From: Toxonevra muliebris
Lineage: Eukaryota > Arthropoda > Insecta > Diptera > Pallopteridae
Assembly (NCBI GenBank): GCA_963691655.1
Contig: OY829327.1
Location: 81,914,019-81,978,018 of the forward strand
Reading direction: 5' to 3'
Length of the DNA: 64,000 nt
In this document: piece by piece, positions 20,400 through 32,324 of the stretch
Layout of the letters: each line of letters begins with the position of its first letter
Numbering within the stretch: the stretch's first letter is position 1
Position numbers and translations under genes: made by a program
Notes under the pieces: generated by a model
Databases searched by the model: none
The model's input: the letters and a program-made list of their open reading frames with translations, nothing else
What the model was told of the DNA's origin: nothing

Positions 20400-23300
20400 T
20401 TTTGACTATCTGTAATTTTTTATGAAAAAAAGTGTATTGAGTTTTAAAAATTGTATGCATCTAAATGCGCAAAGTCTCGTAAGGAAAATTGATGATTTTA
20501 GACTAATTTTTGAAGGTTCAAATATTGACATAATATGCATATCTGAAACATGGTTTTCTATGACGGTGTGTGATGATTTATTTAAGGTCAAAGGCTATCA
20601 ACTCTTTCGGTCGGATAGGGACAGTCATGCTGGAGGTGTGGCTATTTTTGTAAAAAACTATATTGCTTGTAAACAAGTCTGCAAGTCTCAATCTGGTAAT
20701 ATCATTGAATATTTATTTTTAGAAGTTAGTAATAAGTCGAATAAAGCTCTAGTTGGGTGTGTCTACAGACCTAATAGATCAATTGACTTATTACCATTTA
20801 TTGACATAATTGAGAACTTAACATTGAACTATACGAACATTATAATATGCGGCGACTTCAACAGTAACATACTCATTGAACATCACTTAATTGACAGTAT
20901 GCAAACTTTAGGACTCTTTCCGACCAATAATACCACTCCAACTCATTTTACTAAAACTTCAAATAGTCTTTTAGATCTTTTCTTTATTAATAAAAAATCT
21001 AAAATCCTACTTTATGACCAAATCTCTGCACCTGAATTCTCAAGACACGATATTATTTTATTAATTTATGACTTTGAACTTAGTAATAATTCCCAACCAT
21101 ACAATTACAGAGACTTCAAAAATATTAACTATGGTTTATTGAAAGATGAGATTGCGGGTATTGACTGGTCTGTAATTTATAGTATGGCTTCTGTAGATGA
21201 CCAGACATGTTTTCTACAACAACACATAAATAGACTTTTTGATACCTTTGTTCCCCTTAAAACGAAGACAGTTAAACATACTCAACGTCCGTGGTTTAAT
21301 CGCAACATAAAAATGTTGATTAGTATACGCAACCTTAAATACAACCGCTGGAAAAGGTATAAAACACCAGAGTTATATATTGAATTTACTACATCCAGGG
21401 CAGCTGTGGTAAAAGAGATAAAGGGTGCAAAAACAAAATATTATGAATCGCGATTTAGAGAATCTGTTTCCAGTAAAGAAACTTGGAAACATGTTCGTGA
21501 TATTGGCATTAGTAGCAAAACATTGCCAAAGCAAATAGTCACCAAAAATGATTTAAATTATATTAACTTTAAGTTTACAGACATTCCAGTTAAACCTTTG
21601 GACAATAATAACTTCTATAGTACTACCAATGTCTTAAACTCGGGAAATACTTTTAGCTTTAATAATGTTGATCAATGTGATGTGCTTCAGGCTTTTTTGT
21701 CTATAAAATCGAATGCCACTGGTCTTGACTTAGTCCATCCTATTTTTGTAAAAGCATTATTACCAATAATATTACCTATAATAACACATGTATTCAATAC
21801 TGTGCTTATGACCTCTATTTTTCCAAAATGTTGGAAAATAGCAAAAGTCATACCCGTGCCTAAGAATAATAGTGATTATCGACCAATATCTATACTGCCT
21901 TACTTTTCTAAAGCATTGGAATCAATAATGTCCTATCAAATCAATCTATTTCTTGAAAAAAATTCGCTAATCACTAGTAAACAGTCTGGCTTTAGACCAA
22001 AACATAGCAGTATTACAGCACTTATTGACGTCTCGGAAGATATTCGCTGTGCTATTGAAAAGAACGAAATAATGATACTTACCTTACTTACCCACTCAAA
22101 AGCTTTTGACACTGTAAATCATGAAGTATTGTGTCAGAAATTGTTAAATGTTTTTTGTTTTTCCTCGTCAGCAGTTAATTTAGTTAAATCGTATTTATAT
22201 AAAAGATCACAATCTGTATGTGTGGGTGACATTATGTCAGACCCACTATTTGTTACTAAAGGTGTTCCTCAGGGTTCTGTATTAGGACCTCTTTTGTTTA
22301 TAATGTACATCAATGACTTGCCCAAATCACTCCAAACCTGCAAAATACACATATATGCTGATGATGTACAACTATATACTAGTACTGATCGTGACTCATT
22401 ATATAGCCGCATAATTGACTTCAATAAAGACTTAGATATAGTAAAAAACTGGTTTGAGCATAAATCCGACAAAATCCAAATGTTTGGTTGTTTGTAAGAA
22501 ACTTATTGATATTAGTAACCTACCGACCTTGAATTTTGACGGAATAGAAATTGACTATGTTAATAAGGCCAACAATCTAGGTATTATTTTCAACGGAAAT
22601 TTGACTTGGGACAATCAAATCTCTTGTGCTATTGGGAGAGTATATGGTAGACTCCGTAATCTTTGGTCCGTACAGTACTTTACACCATTAAAAATCAGGC
22701 TTCTGCTCGCAAAAACGTATCTTGTTCCTGTCCTATTATATGGCTGCGAGATATTTGCAAATTGTGACACCGTTAGTAAAACCAAGCTTAAAGTGGTATA
22801 TAATAATATAACGAGATATGTATTTGGACTGAGTCGTAGAAGCCATGTTTCGAAATATGCCATACAAATATTTAACACCACTTTTGACAATCTCTTAAAA
22901 TTTCGAACAATTCTCCTGTTGCACAAGATCATATATACCAAGGAACCATGTTATCTATACAAGCGACTGACTTTCATGAAATCATTACGTGGGAAACAAA
23001 TTTTAATACCATCTTATTCATGTCTGACTTCTGAGCGTCAATTTTTTATGTATGCCATCCGTCTATGGAACTCGTTAACAAATCACTTGCAGCTTATTGG
23101 CAACGCATTGCAATTCAGAGTAAGTTTGTTAAAATTTTTGAATGAGTAAACTCTTAAACTTTTGAATACTAAACTATTGCTATTATTCTTTATTTAATTT
23201 TTGATTTTCTTTGTCACCCCATATATTGACCTTTTGCTAATTGTTAAATAAATGTAAAATTAAAGATATTTTTTGTAATTTAATTAATTATGTTGATATT

Positions 23301-23475
23301 GTATGTATTGCATAATTCTTACTGCCATTTATACTTGTTAAATTGTTTTATTTTTACTTAAATCTAATCTTAAAAATTCATATATGTAACTAATGCCTGT
23401 AATATATAAGATGTAAATCTTGTGGCATTAGGAATGCTTTGAAAATAAATAAATAAATAAATAAATAAATTGTGA
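20400..23475 (+). mobile_element. Non-LTR retrotransposon (LINE), CR1-group-like, 5'-truncated
   Basis: An APE-type endonuclease and reverse transcriptase frame is followed by about 300 bp of 3' UTR and a tail of AAAT repeats (about 23443-23470). It lies in intron 1 of the SAM-like gene, in the same orientation, just after the splice donor. No ORF1 is present, so the copy is 5'-truncated or belongs to an ORF2-only lineage. I could not define a TSD. The LNAQS start, YADDVQLY motif and long C-terminal tail suggest a CR1-group clade (Kiri/Daphne-like), tentative. Confidence 0.8.
20422..23149 (+). pseudogene. LINE ORF2 endonuclease-reverse transcriptase, frameshifted
   Basis: The first open frame (20422-22497, 691 aa) begins at the endonuclease: LNAQSL, then ICISETWFS, SDRDSHAGGVAIFV and ICGDFNSN (APE catalytic motifs), and SRHDIILL near the end of the domain. 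The reverse transcriptase follows from about residue 440: VIPVPKN, YRPISILP, QSGFRPKHS, KAFDTVNHE, GVPQGSVLGPLLF and YADDVQLY. A deletion near 22458 shifts frame; the rest (22454-23149) holds NPTKSKCLVV and a C-terminal tail ending FLNE. Motif A normally has Asp just before the SKAFD segment, but here reads LTHSKAFD, so that catalytic Asp is missing. Enzyme activity is therefore unlikely even without the frameshift. Confidence 0.85.
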
Positions 23476-25200
23476 AATTGTGATTGTAAGATTCTGATAT
23501 ATTTTTTTTTTTATTTTTTTGTATCAAAAACTGTAAGACCTGCAATTTGTGAAATAAAAAACTAAAATAATTTCACAATAGCTTCACAGCTCTATAAAAA
23601 ACTTCATTGTTATTTCTTTCTTTTTCCTCAACACAACTTAATATTACAGCTGCAGGCATAACCTTTAAATTCCTCAAATATTTGTCGAAGGATGACATAA
23701 AAGATGCTATCAGCAACGTTGGATTAAGGGCTGAATTTAGAGAGAAACTAGTTTTGTGGAGGAAAAACGAGGTAATTTAAATTTAGTAATTATAAAAAGT
23801 TGTTGGATTTATTCAATTACAGTATCAAATCGACGATGAAACTCTGTCCCTAAATTCGAAAGTGTGCTCTTGGTTGAAACGAAATGTTGCAAGCTCCCAG
23901 GAAACGCAGTCAGCGCTAACGCAAGAAAGAAAAGACAGTTTGCCATCTGTTAAAAGTGCCATTTAAATCGTAAGATACCTCTATTTGATTTAAATAACTT
24001 ATTTAAATATTGATCGTCTTAGCAGGATTTTCCATCACTTGTAAAAACATCGTCACAAAGCAAAAGCTTGCTTCAATTTTATGAGAAGTTTGCCCATTTA
24101 GAAAATAGGCACAGGGAGCAAATTATTAAAATTATAGTCGAAGAAGCAAATTGCAACGAAATAGCCATACGGGTGGCTGACTATCCGGGCATAATTGACC
24201 AGATAATTTCTGTTTTTCCGACTGAAATTGATGTGAAAGTAAAATCATATCATAACTACAGTGTTATTATTCAAATTAAATTTAATTTCTATATTTCCCC
24301 AAGCAGGAGTACTATTTCATTCCGCGACAAGGCAAAAAAAATCCCAGTGGCAAACTTTATTCGAAATACACCAACAGCAGGGCAAAAAGGTGTAAAATTT
24401 TGGAAAAATCGGCAGATTTAATTAAGACAATGACAGCAACAGAAATAAGCGATTAGCGAAATACTCTATTTTTTTCATTGAATTCAAGTACATTTTTAGT
24501 TGGTATCGAAAAAAAGAGTCAGTATCGGATACTCGAAATTTTTGCAAAACATTGATTTATAAAATTTAAATATTGCTATATAATATTTAAGATTGCGAGT
24601 CATATTGCAATATTTTACAGCAATTAATAATATATTTTAAAATGCAACTGAAGAATTATTCAATATGCATATTCAAAATATTTTAGTTCATATTGCCAAT
24701 TCCAATATTCCAATATGGCCGCCAATGTATGTGGAATATAATGTATGTATATAGAAAACTTTTCATTAAAATAAAATATTTTTAACAAGCTAAAATCGGT
24801 TGATTAGTTTTCCTGCTGTTATAAATTTTCAAGCGATTTGTATCTGAACATAATAAATATCATGTACATAAGTTAACACTACTCAACAAATTGCAACTCT
24901 TCTTTTACGTCAGCCAGTCCATGCGTCATTGCTATATGATTCACGTGTTTCCAATGAAAAAACATGGCGTATAGGCGAAAAACTGAGTACGCCATCGTGA
25001 TCAGAGAAATGATGTATGAGGTGCCTGACGCCAATTTCGTTTTGAGTAGTGTAATTTTTCCCTTCAACCGAGTATTCGATACAAGTATATATATGATACT
25101 TTTTTCCGATATTTTCGGTGGCATCGATACTTTTACTCGATACAAGTAATGAGTAAAATTATCGATACTATGTGGGTATCGAATCAACCCTAACCATGAC

Positions 25201-26265
25201 TCAATTTAAATTTATTGAAAATGGATTTCAGATTTTATGTGTCAAACTTTCGAGTCTCATAAGTAAATGATTAAAGTTAAATCAAATACTAAACTAATCG
25301 GTCAAGAATTGTCTGGAGTATAACACAAATATTTGATATTAAAAATATTTTTTTTTTTTTTCAAGTAATAGAAAGATGAAAAGAAAATGGACATTTCTCT
25401 ATATTAAATTAATGAAATTGTCATGTAACAGACAAACAGTATTCTTTTGATTAAAACTTGTTCACTTAATAGCATTTTTATAGTACATCATTCGATGTTT
25501 ACACCAATAGTCAACAACTGGCAGATATTGCGATTAGTTACTGCTCTTTTGTAGAGAAAAAGTTAAGTACTTTATCAAATGATTTTGTGGTTTTTCGGCT
25601 ACATAATAGCAAACAACAATTCCACAAATAAACAAACAAACAAAATTTTATAAAATCCTACATACAATCAATTTCTATTACCAATATTTGAATGGTCTAC
25701 ATACTAAGCTAACAAACAAGAACATAAGCGTGTAGACAAAGAAAAATAAAATCTTATGCGAATATATAGAAATGAAATCTTTTAATGCTCATAGCCTTAA
25801 ATTGAAAACATGCCATTTTAAGTTAAATGCCAAGAACAACAGCAAGTAGAATAACAATTATTATAACAACAACAACAATAAAAAACAACAACAATTTGTA
25901 TGTATGTATATCTATGTGACTTCTGATTGAATACAAATTGTCTGCTGTAAATGTTTCACACAATCCCAAACAAAATACAACAACAACAACAACTGCAATA
26001 ACAAAACAAGCAAAAGTCGAAGAGAACAAGAAAACAACAAAATAATGAATATGTTTCCCAATGGAGTCATAAATGAGAAAACCCACAAGATTTGGCCCCT
26101 TTCTTCTTCTTCTTCTGGTTATTATTGTTGTTGAGCAAGAAAATATGTGTGTTTCGTGAAAAGTCAAAGGAGAGAGGGAGAAAGAGATAGAATATGAGAA
26201 AAATTCCATATCGAATGCTTAAGGTACAAATTATATGTATTTTAAATTCCTTTATTGTGTATATG
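25201..26265. other. No gene recognised; CAA-rich simple repeats
   Basis: AT-rich DNA with (CAA)n patches at about 25869-25895 and 25978-26000. The minus-strand open frame 25823-26209 is a translation of those repeats into Val/Ile runs and is not credible. Confidence 0.4.
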
Positions 26266-26273
26266 AATGTATA

Positions 26274-27596
26274 CAGTGGCGGATACAGGAATCATTTTGG
26301 GGGGGGCCATAAAAAATAAAATTTCTCCATATGAACCAAAACGCGGGCTGGAGTGTTTTGTTTTCTCGTTCGTGTATCGTTTTTTTTATGCCAAATCATT
26401 TATTTCGATGACTAAATATTTCAAAGGTATGGCCATGTGAAAACTTACTAGTACGTTACTCATTTTGGGGAAACCCTGTTCTTCTAGCAAAGCATTTCAC
26501 AATTTCTATGATCTTTTTCCAAGGTAAAAGTTGTTTCAGTTTATAATGGATCGAGAATTAGTAGAATTTTAATTTAAGGTCGCTGATTCCTACCCTGTAT
26601 TCATATTTTCTCTTTCCCATCTGTTATTTTCTTTATATCGACCCGAAACCTATAATTTTGTTTGGTGGATTCAATTCTCTACCCAAGAATAGAACACGTT
26701 GAACTGGTACTTGAGTCACGTATTTAAAAACTAAATCACCGAAATTATCCATTTTATTAGAACAATCCATTTGGACATTTTTTAAGAATTTAACCCCATC
26801 TTGGAATCGAACCTGAAGCAGATGGAACTCCAGTCAAGCACTCATCCACGAAGTAACCACTGTTGAACGTCGTCGAGCTGTTTTGACGCTAAAATGGCAG
26901 TATCGTCTGGATAAGTAGCTATAGTAACACCATCAGTTTGAGGCAAGTCGCAGGTAAAAATCGAATAAAGAGCAGGACCCACAGCACTTCCCTGTGATAC
27001 TCCGGTTTTCACTTGACATTTGGCTGATGTTTCATCATTTACTTTGACATAGAACTTGAAGACCAAATAAAATGGAGAATGGAGCTGGAAGTAAAGGCTT
27101 CAATTTGTATAACAGCCCTTGATGCCAAACTTTCTCGAACGCTTCTTGAATGTCCAAAAATATGGCAGAGCAATATTTTTTGCGTTCCAGAAAGTCAGTC
27201 ACAAAATTGATGACATTGCTCTGGAGTACCGTGCTTATGACGATTGGTGATTTGGAACAATATTCTTATTTTCTTGTATTATTAGCAATCTACTACTTCG
27301 AATATTTTCGAGAATATTGCCAGGGAACTTATAGGTCTATATGAGGACACTGAGTTTTCAGGTTTATTTGGTTCAGGCAGTACATTTCCATTGAGAAGGA
27401 AAGTGGTTAAATGAGCAAGATTATTCCTTATTCTTATAATTGAAAGTAAATCGTAATAACTAAAAACAACAATAACTAATTATGTTCACCTTTTTGCCTG
27501 CTTAAATTATTAACTTTTTAAGTGTTTGAAACTCTTTTTTTGGGGGGGGGCGGGAGAGAAATTCCCCCAGATTCACCCCCCTTGTATCCGCCCCTG
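26274..27596. mobile_element. hAT element, non-autonomous, with a jockey fragment inside
   Basis: Left end CAGTGGCGGATACAGG and right end (inward) CAGGGGCGGATACAAGG are flanked by a perfect 8-bp TSD, AATGTATA (26266-26273 and 27597-27604). G-rich subterminal tracts (26300-26308, 27540-27551) are shared in inverted form. No hAT transposase is visible. The middle contains a minus-strand reverse transcriptase remnant of jockey type, so the element either picked up or was hit by a LINE. Confidence 0.85.
26842..27340 (-). pseudogene. jockey-clade reverse transcriptase fragment
   Basis: On the minus strand, a region around 27160-27070 gives a degraded motif A block (DIQEAFEKVWHQGLLYKLKP), then FYVKVNDET, GVSQGSAVGPALYSIF and TDGVTIATYPDDTAILAS (26930-26880). 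This order and wording match jockey-type RT: motif B (usually GVPQGS) and motif C (YADD, here YPDD). Frameshifts separate the blocks and both flanks are missing. Only a few hundred bases of ORF2 remain. Confidence 0.8.
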
Positions 27597-27604
27597 AATG
27601 TATA

Positions 27605-27923
27605 CGCATGTATATATGTGTGTAGGTTTGTATGTATACGTGGGAACAGCAATAAAAACTTAAGCACGTACATGTTCACTCTCATTCCCCCTCCCATAAA
27701 CAGAATGAAGGACATATCCCTTTGGGTATATGTAGGTAGGCACACGAGTATGTTTCTGTCAGTTATGGCGATTATGTAAAATGTGTAGTAAAAGTTATTT
27801 AATAAAATGTGAAGTACCCAAAGGCAAAGCATTAAAAAGGCAAGTATATTTTTGTGTCCGAACAACAACAATCACTACCCATCGAATTGGCCATAACAAC
27901 AATTATGTTGAGTAGAAGAGAGA

Positions 27924-27954
<31 letters not shown>

Positions 27955-28814
27955 CGGGCAAAAAGGTTAAGCTTGTTGCTGAAAAAGGGTATCAAAAGAT
28001 AAATGCCAACTTTTGAGTTGTTAAGAATTTTCCATTTTCAATTTCACTGTATTTGTCATCTTAAAGTATTAATATTAAAATTTGTTTTTCAAATTTAATA
28101 GCTTTTTTATTATGCGATATACATATTAACCCGATGGAATAGTTATGGCTATTTAAATGCACATAAATAGAGGTACATGCATGCATATACTTACCTATAG
28201 ATTATATCTGCATTTAAATTAAGAGTTATCATTATTATTTCATTATTAAGCAGGCAAATGGAGTCTAAAAGGAAACTAATTTGTTAGGAGTAAGAAAAAG
28301 AAAAAAACTGGTTTGTAGACAGAAAAATAATACACAAAAGAAGCGACCCTGAGCTACTCAAGGAAAAAGTAACATTTCTTAGAAGCAAAATTGTTTTCAA
28401 ATATCACAGGCCGACAAGTTTTTTTTTATCGGAACCTCCAACACAAAATAAAATCAACCGATTTTTTAATCCTTTTTCCGGAATTCAATTATTTTCAATG
28501 ATATGATAAAAATACTGACGCCTGACTCGGATTCAAAAATCACATCTGAATGACTAGTTTAATTTTTGGGTCTGAAAGACTTAGGCCTGTACACATCATT
28601 TTAATTGTCTTAACCCTTTTATACATTTAAAAGTACAATCTAAATCAACTGTTATCTTAATTTAATTTTTTCGGGTTTTTTCTACGAACAAAAATGACTC
28701 AAAAAATAGAGATGTATCAAAATTTTTTCTCAAAGGACATTAAAATTTCTTTCAAAAGGTTTTCTCAAAATAGATCATTTAACAATATAAATCCATCAGA
28801 AAATTCATAATCAA
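27605..28814. other. No gene recognised; GA microsatellite
   Basis: The only distinct feature is a (GA)n run at about 27915-27955. The rest is AT-rich with no supported coding frame. Confidence 0.45.
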
Positions 28815-29065
28815 GATTTTGATCTGAATTTGGTGTCATTTTGATCTAGATTTGTGATCTGAATTTGGTTCTTTTCTTGGTTTGAACTTCGATCTGAAAA
28901 AAGTATTTGAATTTTAGTTTGAAATTTGGTCGAAATTTCCGACTAAATTTCTATACGGTTTTAGTTTGAATGTTGGTCTCAGTTTTATTCCAGTTATCTT
29001 TTAATTTTTGACCTGTATTTGATAAAATTTTTGCACTAGTTTTTGGTCTAGATCTGGATTTTGGT
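28815..29065 (-). repeat. Short array of the GACCAAAATTCA-type minisatellite, reverse orientation
   Basis: Repeating phrases TTTGATCTGAATTTGG, TTTGGTCG, GATCTAGATTTG and GTTTGAATGTTGGTC are the complement of the units in the 10885-12390 array. Spacing is irregular and the units are more diverged. Confidence 0.6.
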
Positions 29066-29223
29066 GGATAGCGAATCTGATATTTATTTTTTAATTTAGT
29101 AAAACTCTTATCTCCAATTGCTAGGTTATGAGTTGTAAGTGCAATTCGTACGGCCAATAATTATAAGCTAGACTACCTAGATTTTCATGTGCTGCGATGG
29201 AATAGACAAAAAAACTGAGTCAC

Positions 29224-32200
29224 CAGTGGCGTGCCTAGCATTTACTGATGAGGCAAGCCCAGTGCCTTTTTTTATCAAACCAAAAAGGCTAAAATTGACA
29301 ATAAGGATGGAATGCTCTAGATCCCGATTGAAGTATTGAAGAAGGAATGTGGGAGCTTGGTTTGGACTTTACCAATGTTTTTAGACGTGCTAAAATATTG
29401 ACATTAAAAATAAAAAATGAGCATATAAATTCAGGAGGTGAACGTAGAAAGGGCATTTTTGGACTTAAATTGATATAGGCTCCGCAAAGGTATCATTTAA
29501 AAAACAAATCGTTAAGTGATATACTATTTTTTAAACTAAACGATAATTTCTCTTAATTTAAACCTTATTAATAAAACTGCAAATTATCAAATATAAGAAA
29601 ATGTCAACGGAATGAAAAAATCCAAATTGCAAAGTAACTAAATGTATGGATGTAAATAAGTAAAACTATTATGTGAAAAACCTTGTTTTGCTTCATTTTT
29701 ATTTGAACCTGAACCGGAACATACTGTTATTTTTTGCTTGAACCTGAACCTGAACACGAACCCAAATTTAATCGGTTCGAAAATCTGCTAAAAACTAATG
29801 GCGCAAAAAATAGGAGTAAAAGAAAGTGGAGTAAATACTTTCCAAATGCCAAACAAAAACTGAAAGCCAGCTTTTAAGTTCTATATAAAATCATACATAG
29901 TAGTAGAAAATTGGTATGCTGCTATTTTTTATGGAACTGCATATACGAAAAAAGGTATTGAACTTCCTATAAGAATAAGCGAGATAGCATGTTATGAAAA
30001 CATACATTTTTAAATTTTAAAAGCCTCGTAAAAGCCAACTTGATGAACTGCGATTGCATGAATGCTTGTGTGTATCTATATACATATATAAAATAGAGGC
30101 TGTTAAATGTTTAGTCCTAATAGGTTTCTATATTTCGCAACGGATTGTCATGAAATTTCGTATGTAATTGCTTTGGACATTTGTCGAGTTAAGTTGATAT
30201 TTATTTTAAGTTAATTTCAAATAGTTTCTTTAATATAGGTCGATATTTGAACCAAAGTAAATTTTTTCAAAAAATTCAGCTACTTAATGCAAAATGCTGC
30301 TTAAACTATAAAACGTATATAGAAATTATGTATAGAAAGATTATAGATCTTATCGTTTGCTAAAATAAAGTCAGTGGTGGCACATATCTAAACTTAATAG
30401 TTTACCTGTATAATGCATTTTTATATTAAAAATTCGTTCCCCTTACATTTGTTATTGTAAATATTTATGTTTTTCCTAGAATCAAACCCAAAATTTTTTT
30501 TTTTATTTCGCTCCCTGCGATTTCCACTACACAAACACAAACCCGAAAAGAATGCGTGAGAGCTTTCTGTTTTAAATTCTTTTTCATTTGCATGAATGTA
30601 CCATAACTACATATTACTAATTTGATCAGAGCACTTCATAGCGTTGTGTAGATGAGTTGGTTAGGAGGTAGTGGAGTAAAGTAGTGGGTGCTGGAAATAG
30701 TTTTTTTTTGAATAGTGGGTTCAAATCTCACTTGAAGCGGACAAATATAAATATAAAACATTCAAACAGACACAATACATTATCAATTACATATTACTAA
30801 TGCGATCGCATTATTTTATAAATGTGTGTGGCTGAGGGAGTTAAAAAGAAGTGTAAAGTTGTGGTTGTGCAAAGGAATTCTGAGTTTTTTTGGTGTTCGC
30901 GAGTTCGAATTCAACTACAGGTGGACCAAGTGATTCTTTTTTATACAAATAATTATTTTTTTTTCATACTATTATTCATGGACATATGCCCATCAATAAC
31001 TCAGATAATTTTCGGGTATATCTCCACAACCAGAAATTTAGTATATGGATATTAATTGGCAATATAATGCCACAGGAAAAAGGTCTGTGAAATTGAAAAA
31101 AGGGGACATTGCATCTCCTATATAATCTGAGTTTTAGCTATGGAATATCTCAGTATTCATTTGTGGCAAGTCTCTAAAAAACGTTATTTGTCAATGGCAT
31201 TCCATGAAAAAATATGGCGTGGCCTTTTCCGTTCAACTCTAATGCTTTTATATATATTTCCAGAACCATTTACCCACGTTGGTTGACAAAACCACGCCAC
31301 AAAAAAAATGTGGTTAGGATTAAAAAAGACGGCGAGGAACTTTCCATATAGCCTGAATTTTCATTATTGTATATCTTAGAAACTATTTGTAGTAGATTTG
31401 GAAAGATAATATGATTTGTCAATGGAATTTGGTGGGTAAAGTATGGGTGCACTTGGGTTAGTGACTGATCCACCTCGGTTTTATAAGGTATATTTCCTAA
31501 ATTATTTGTGGTTAAAGAGCTTTGATTGCCAATGGAAAATGGTAGAAAAAAAAATGAATGAAATAAAATATGCGTGACACCTCCAATGCAAAGAACACTC
31601 TAGCAGTTTGTGTGTGATGGTTAGTAGTAGTTGTTGGGCAGAATGTGAAAGTTTTTTGGCATACTAAGGAAATGCTTCTCTGCCTTATTTTGCTAAGGCC
31701 CTAACATCAATTTTTCAGTATAGAGTTTTCGATGTATTATGGTAAAGTGTGCCTTGTACCGAAAATTTTAGAAACCTACACTGAAAACTTGCAATCTTTT
31801 CTTTTAGTTTAAATTACAAATTCTCGAAACAGTACTCCAAATACAAAAATGTTTTTTGCTTCCCCCTTAAAATTTGAAAAATGCGTGTTAGGGCTTTAGC
31901 AAATTAAGGCAGCGATATGGGGAACCATAGTAAGGCAAGCAATAAAAATTTAGTTGTAAAGCATATGATTAGTGTAATGACTCGATTTTGATCGGAGACT
32001 GGCTTGCTCATATAGATATATCTCTTGCAAAAGTTTTAGTTGTTGTAATTTTTGCATTACCCCTACTTTGCCAGGTCTGGACAACGAAGCTGGGCGAAGC
32101 CCAGCTAGTATTTTATATAATCCACATTTAATTTTTTTTGAGTATTATTAGTACATATACGAGCTATTGAAAAACAGGGTAATACAAATAAAAAATTTTA

Positions 32201-32324
32201 AAAGAAAATTATTCTTTCAGTTAAAACAAAAGTAGTAATTTTGTAAGTACATATTGTAGAAATTTTCAGTTAAAAATTCTTAGGCAAGCCCGGCTTTTGG
32301 GCTTATATGGATGTACCGCCACTG
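29224..32324. mobile_element. Candidate hAT-like element enclosing a Helitron-like element
   Basis: Left end CAGTGGCGTGCC and right end (inward) CAGTGGCGGTACATCC resemble the CAGTGGCG termini of the 3502 and 26274 elements. Near both ends the phrase AGGCAAGCCC(A/C)G recurs. The flanking octamers do not match (TGAGTCAC versus GTTGTAAC), so either the TSD has decayed or the ends come from two different elements. The inside is mostly the Helitron-like element 30075-32108. Confidence 0.4.
30075..32108 (+). mobile_element. Helitron-like element, non-autonomous
   Basis: The right end has the hallmark short hairpin GCTGGGCGAAGCCCAGC overlapping a terminal CTAG followed by T. The left end starts TCTATATACATATATAAAA after an A, followed by 'caacggattgtcatgaaatt', a phrase typical of insect Helitron 5' regions. 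This fits insertion between A and T without a TSD. There is no Rep/helicase frame. Two stretches inside (about 30700-30745 and 30885-30920) contain tRNA B-box-like GGGTTCAAATCTC and GAGTTCGAATTC, possibly SINE relics. Confidence 0.6.

Larger units (their letters stand above)
20204..24456 (+). pseudogene. Five-exon SAM-domain-like gene inside the hAT element, decayed
   Basis: Exons read as 20204-20390, 23650-23771, 23823-23969, 24026-24238 and 24307-24456. All four introns are GT-AG, phases agree (1,0,0,0) and the total is 272 codons plus TAG at 24454. Residues ~46-103 resemble a SAM domain: FEMPSLYATLKSAGITFKFL, then DDIKDAISNVGLRAEF and a WRKN end. Residues ~153-272 include LLQFYEKFAHLENRHREQII and a basic GKLYSKYTN motif; I recall similar SAM-plus-tail insect proteins of unknown function but cannot verify it. 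Two in-frame stops (TAG at 20351, codon 50; TAA at 23964, codon 151) indicate decay. Intron 1 is swollen to 3.2 kb by a LINE. The coding end lies directly beside hAT terminal sequence with no 3' UTR, so the 3' breakpoint of capture is at the stop codon. Function is unknown; SAM domains usually mediate protein or RNA binding. Confidence 0.7.
19627..25192. mobile_element. hAT element, 5.57 kb, carrying a multi-exon non-transposase gene
   Basis: Ends TAGTAATGATTCGATAC and (inward) TAGGGTTGATTCGATAC are flanked by a perfect 8-bp TSD, ACCATGAC (19619-19626, 25193-25200). The first ~30 bp and the last ~740 bp match the 757-bp hAT element at 7214-7970, including the CGATAC-rich subterminal motifs. 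Between about 19657 and 24456 lies foreign material: a five-exon gene model with its upstream region, with a LINE inserted into intron 1. No hAT transposase motif is visible, so mobility must have come from an autonomous relative. The clean TSD shows that the whole composite, or at least its hAT shell plus gene, inserted as one unit. Confidence 0.85.
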
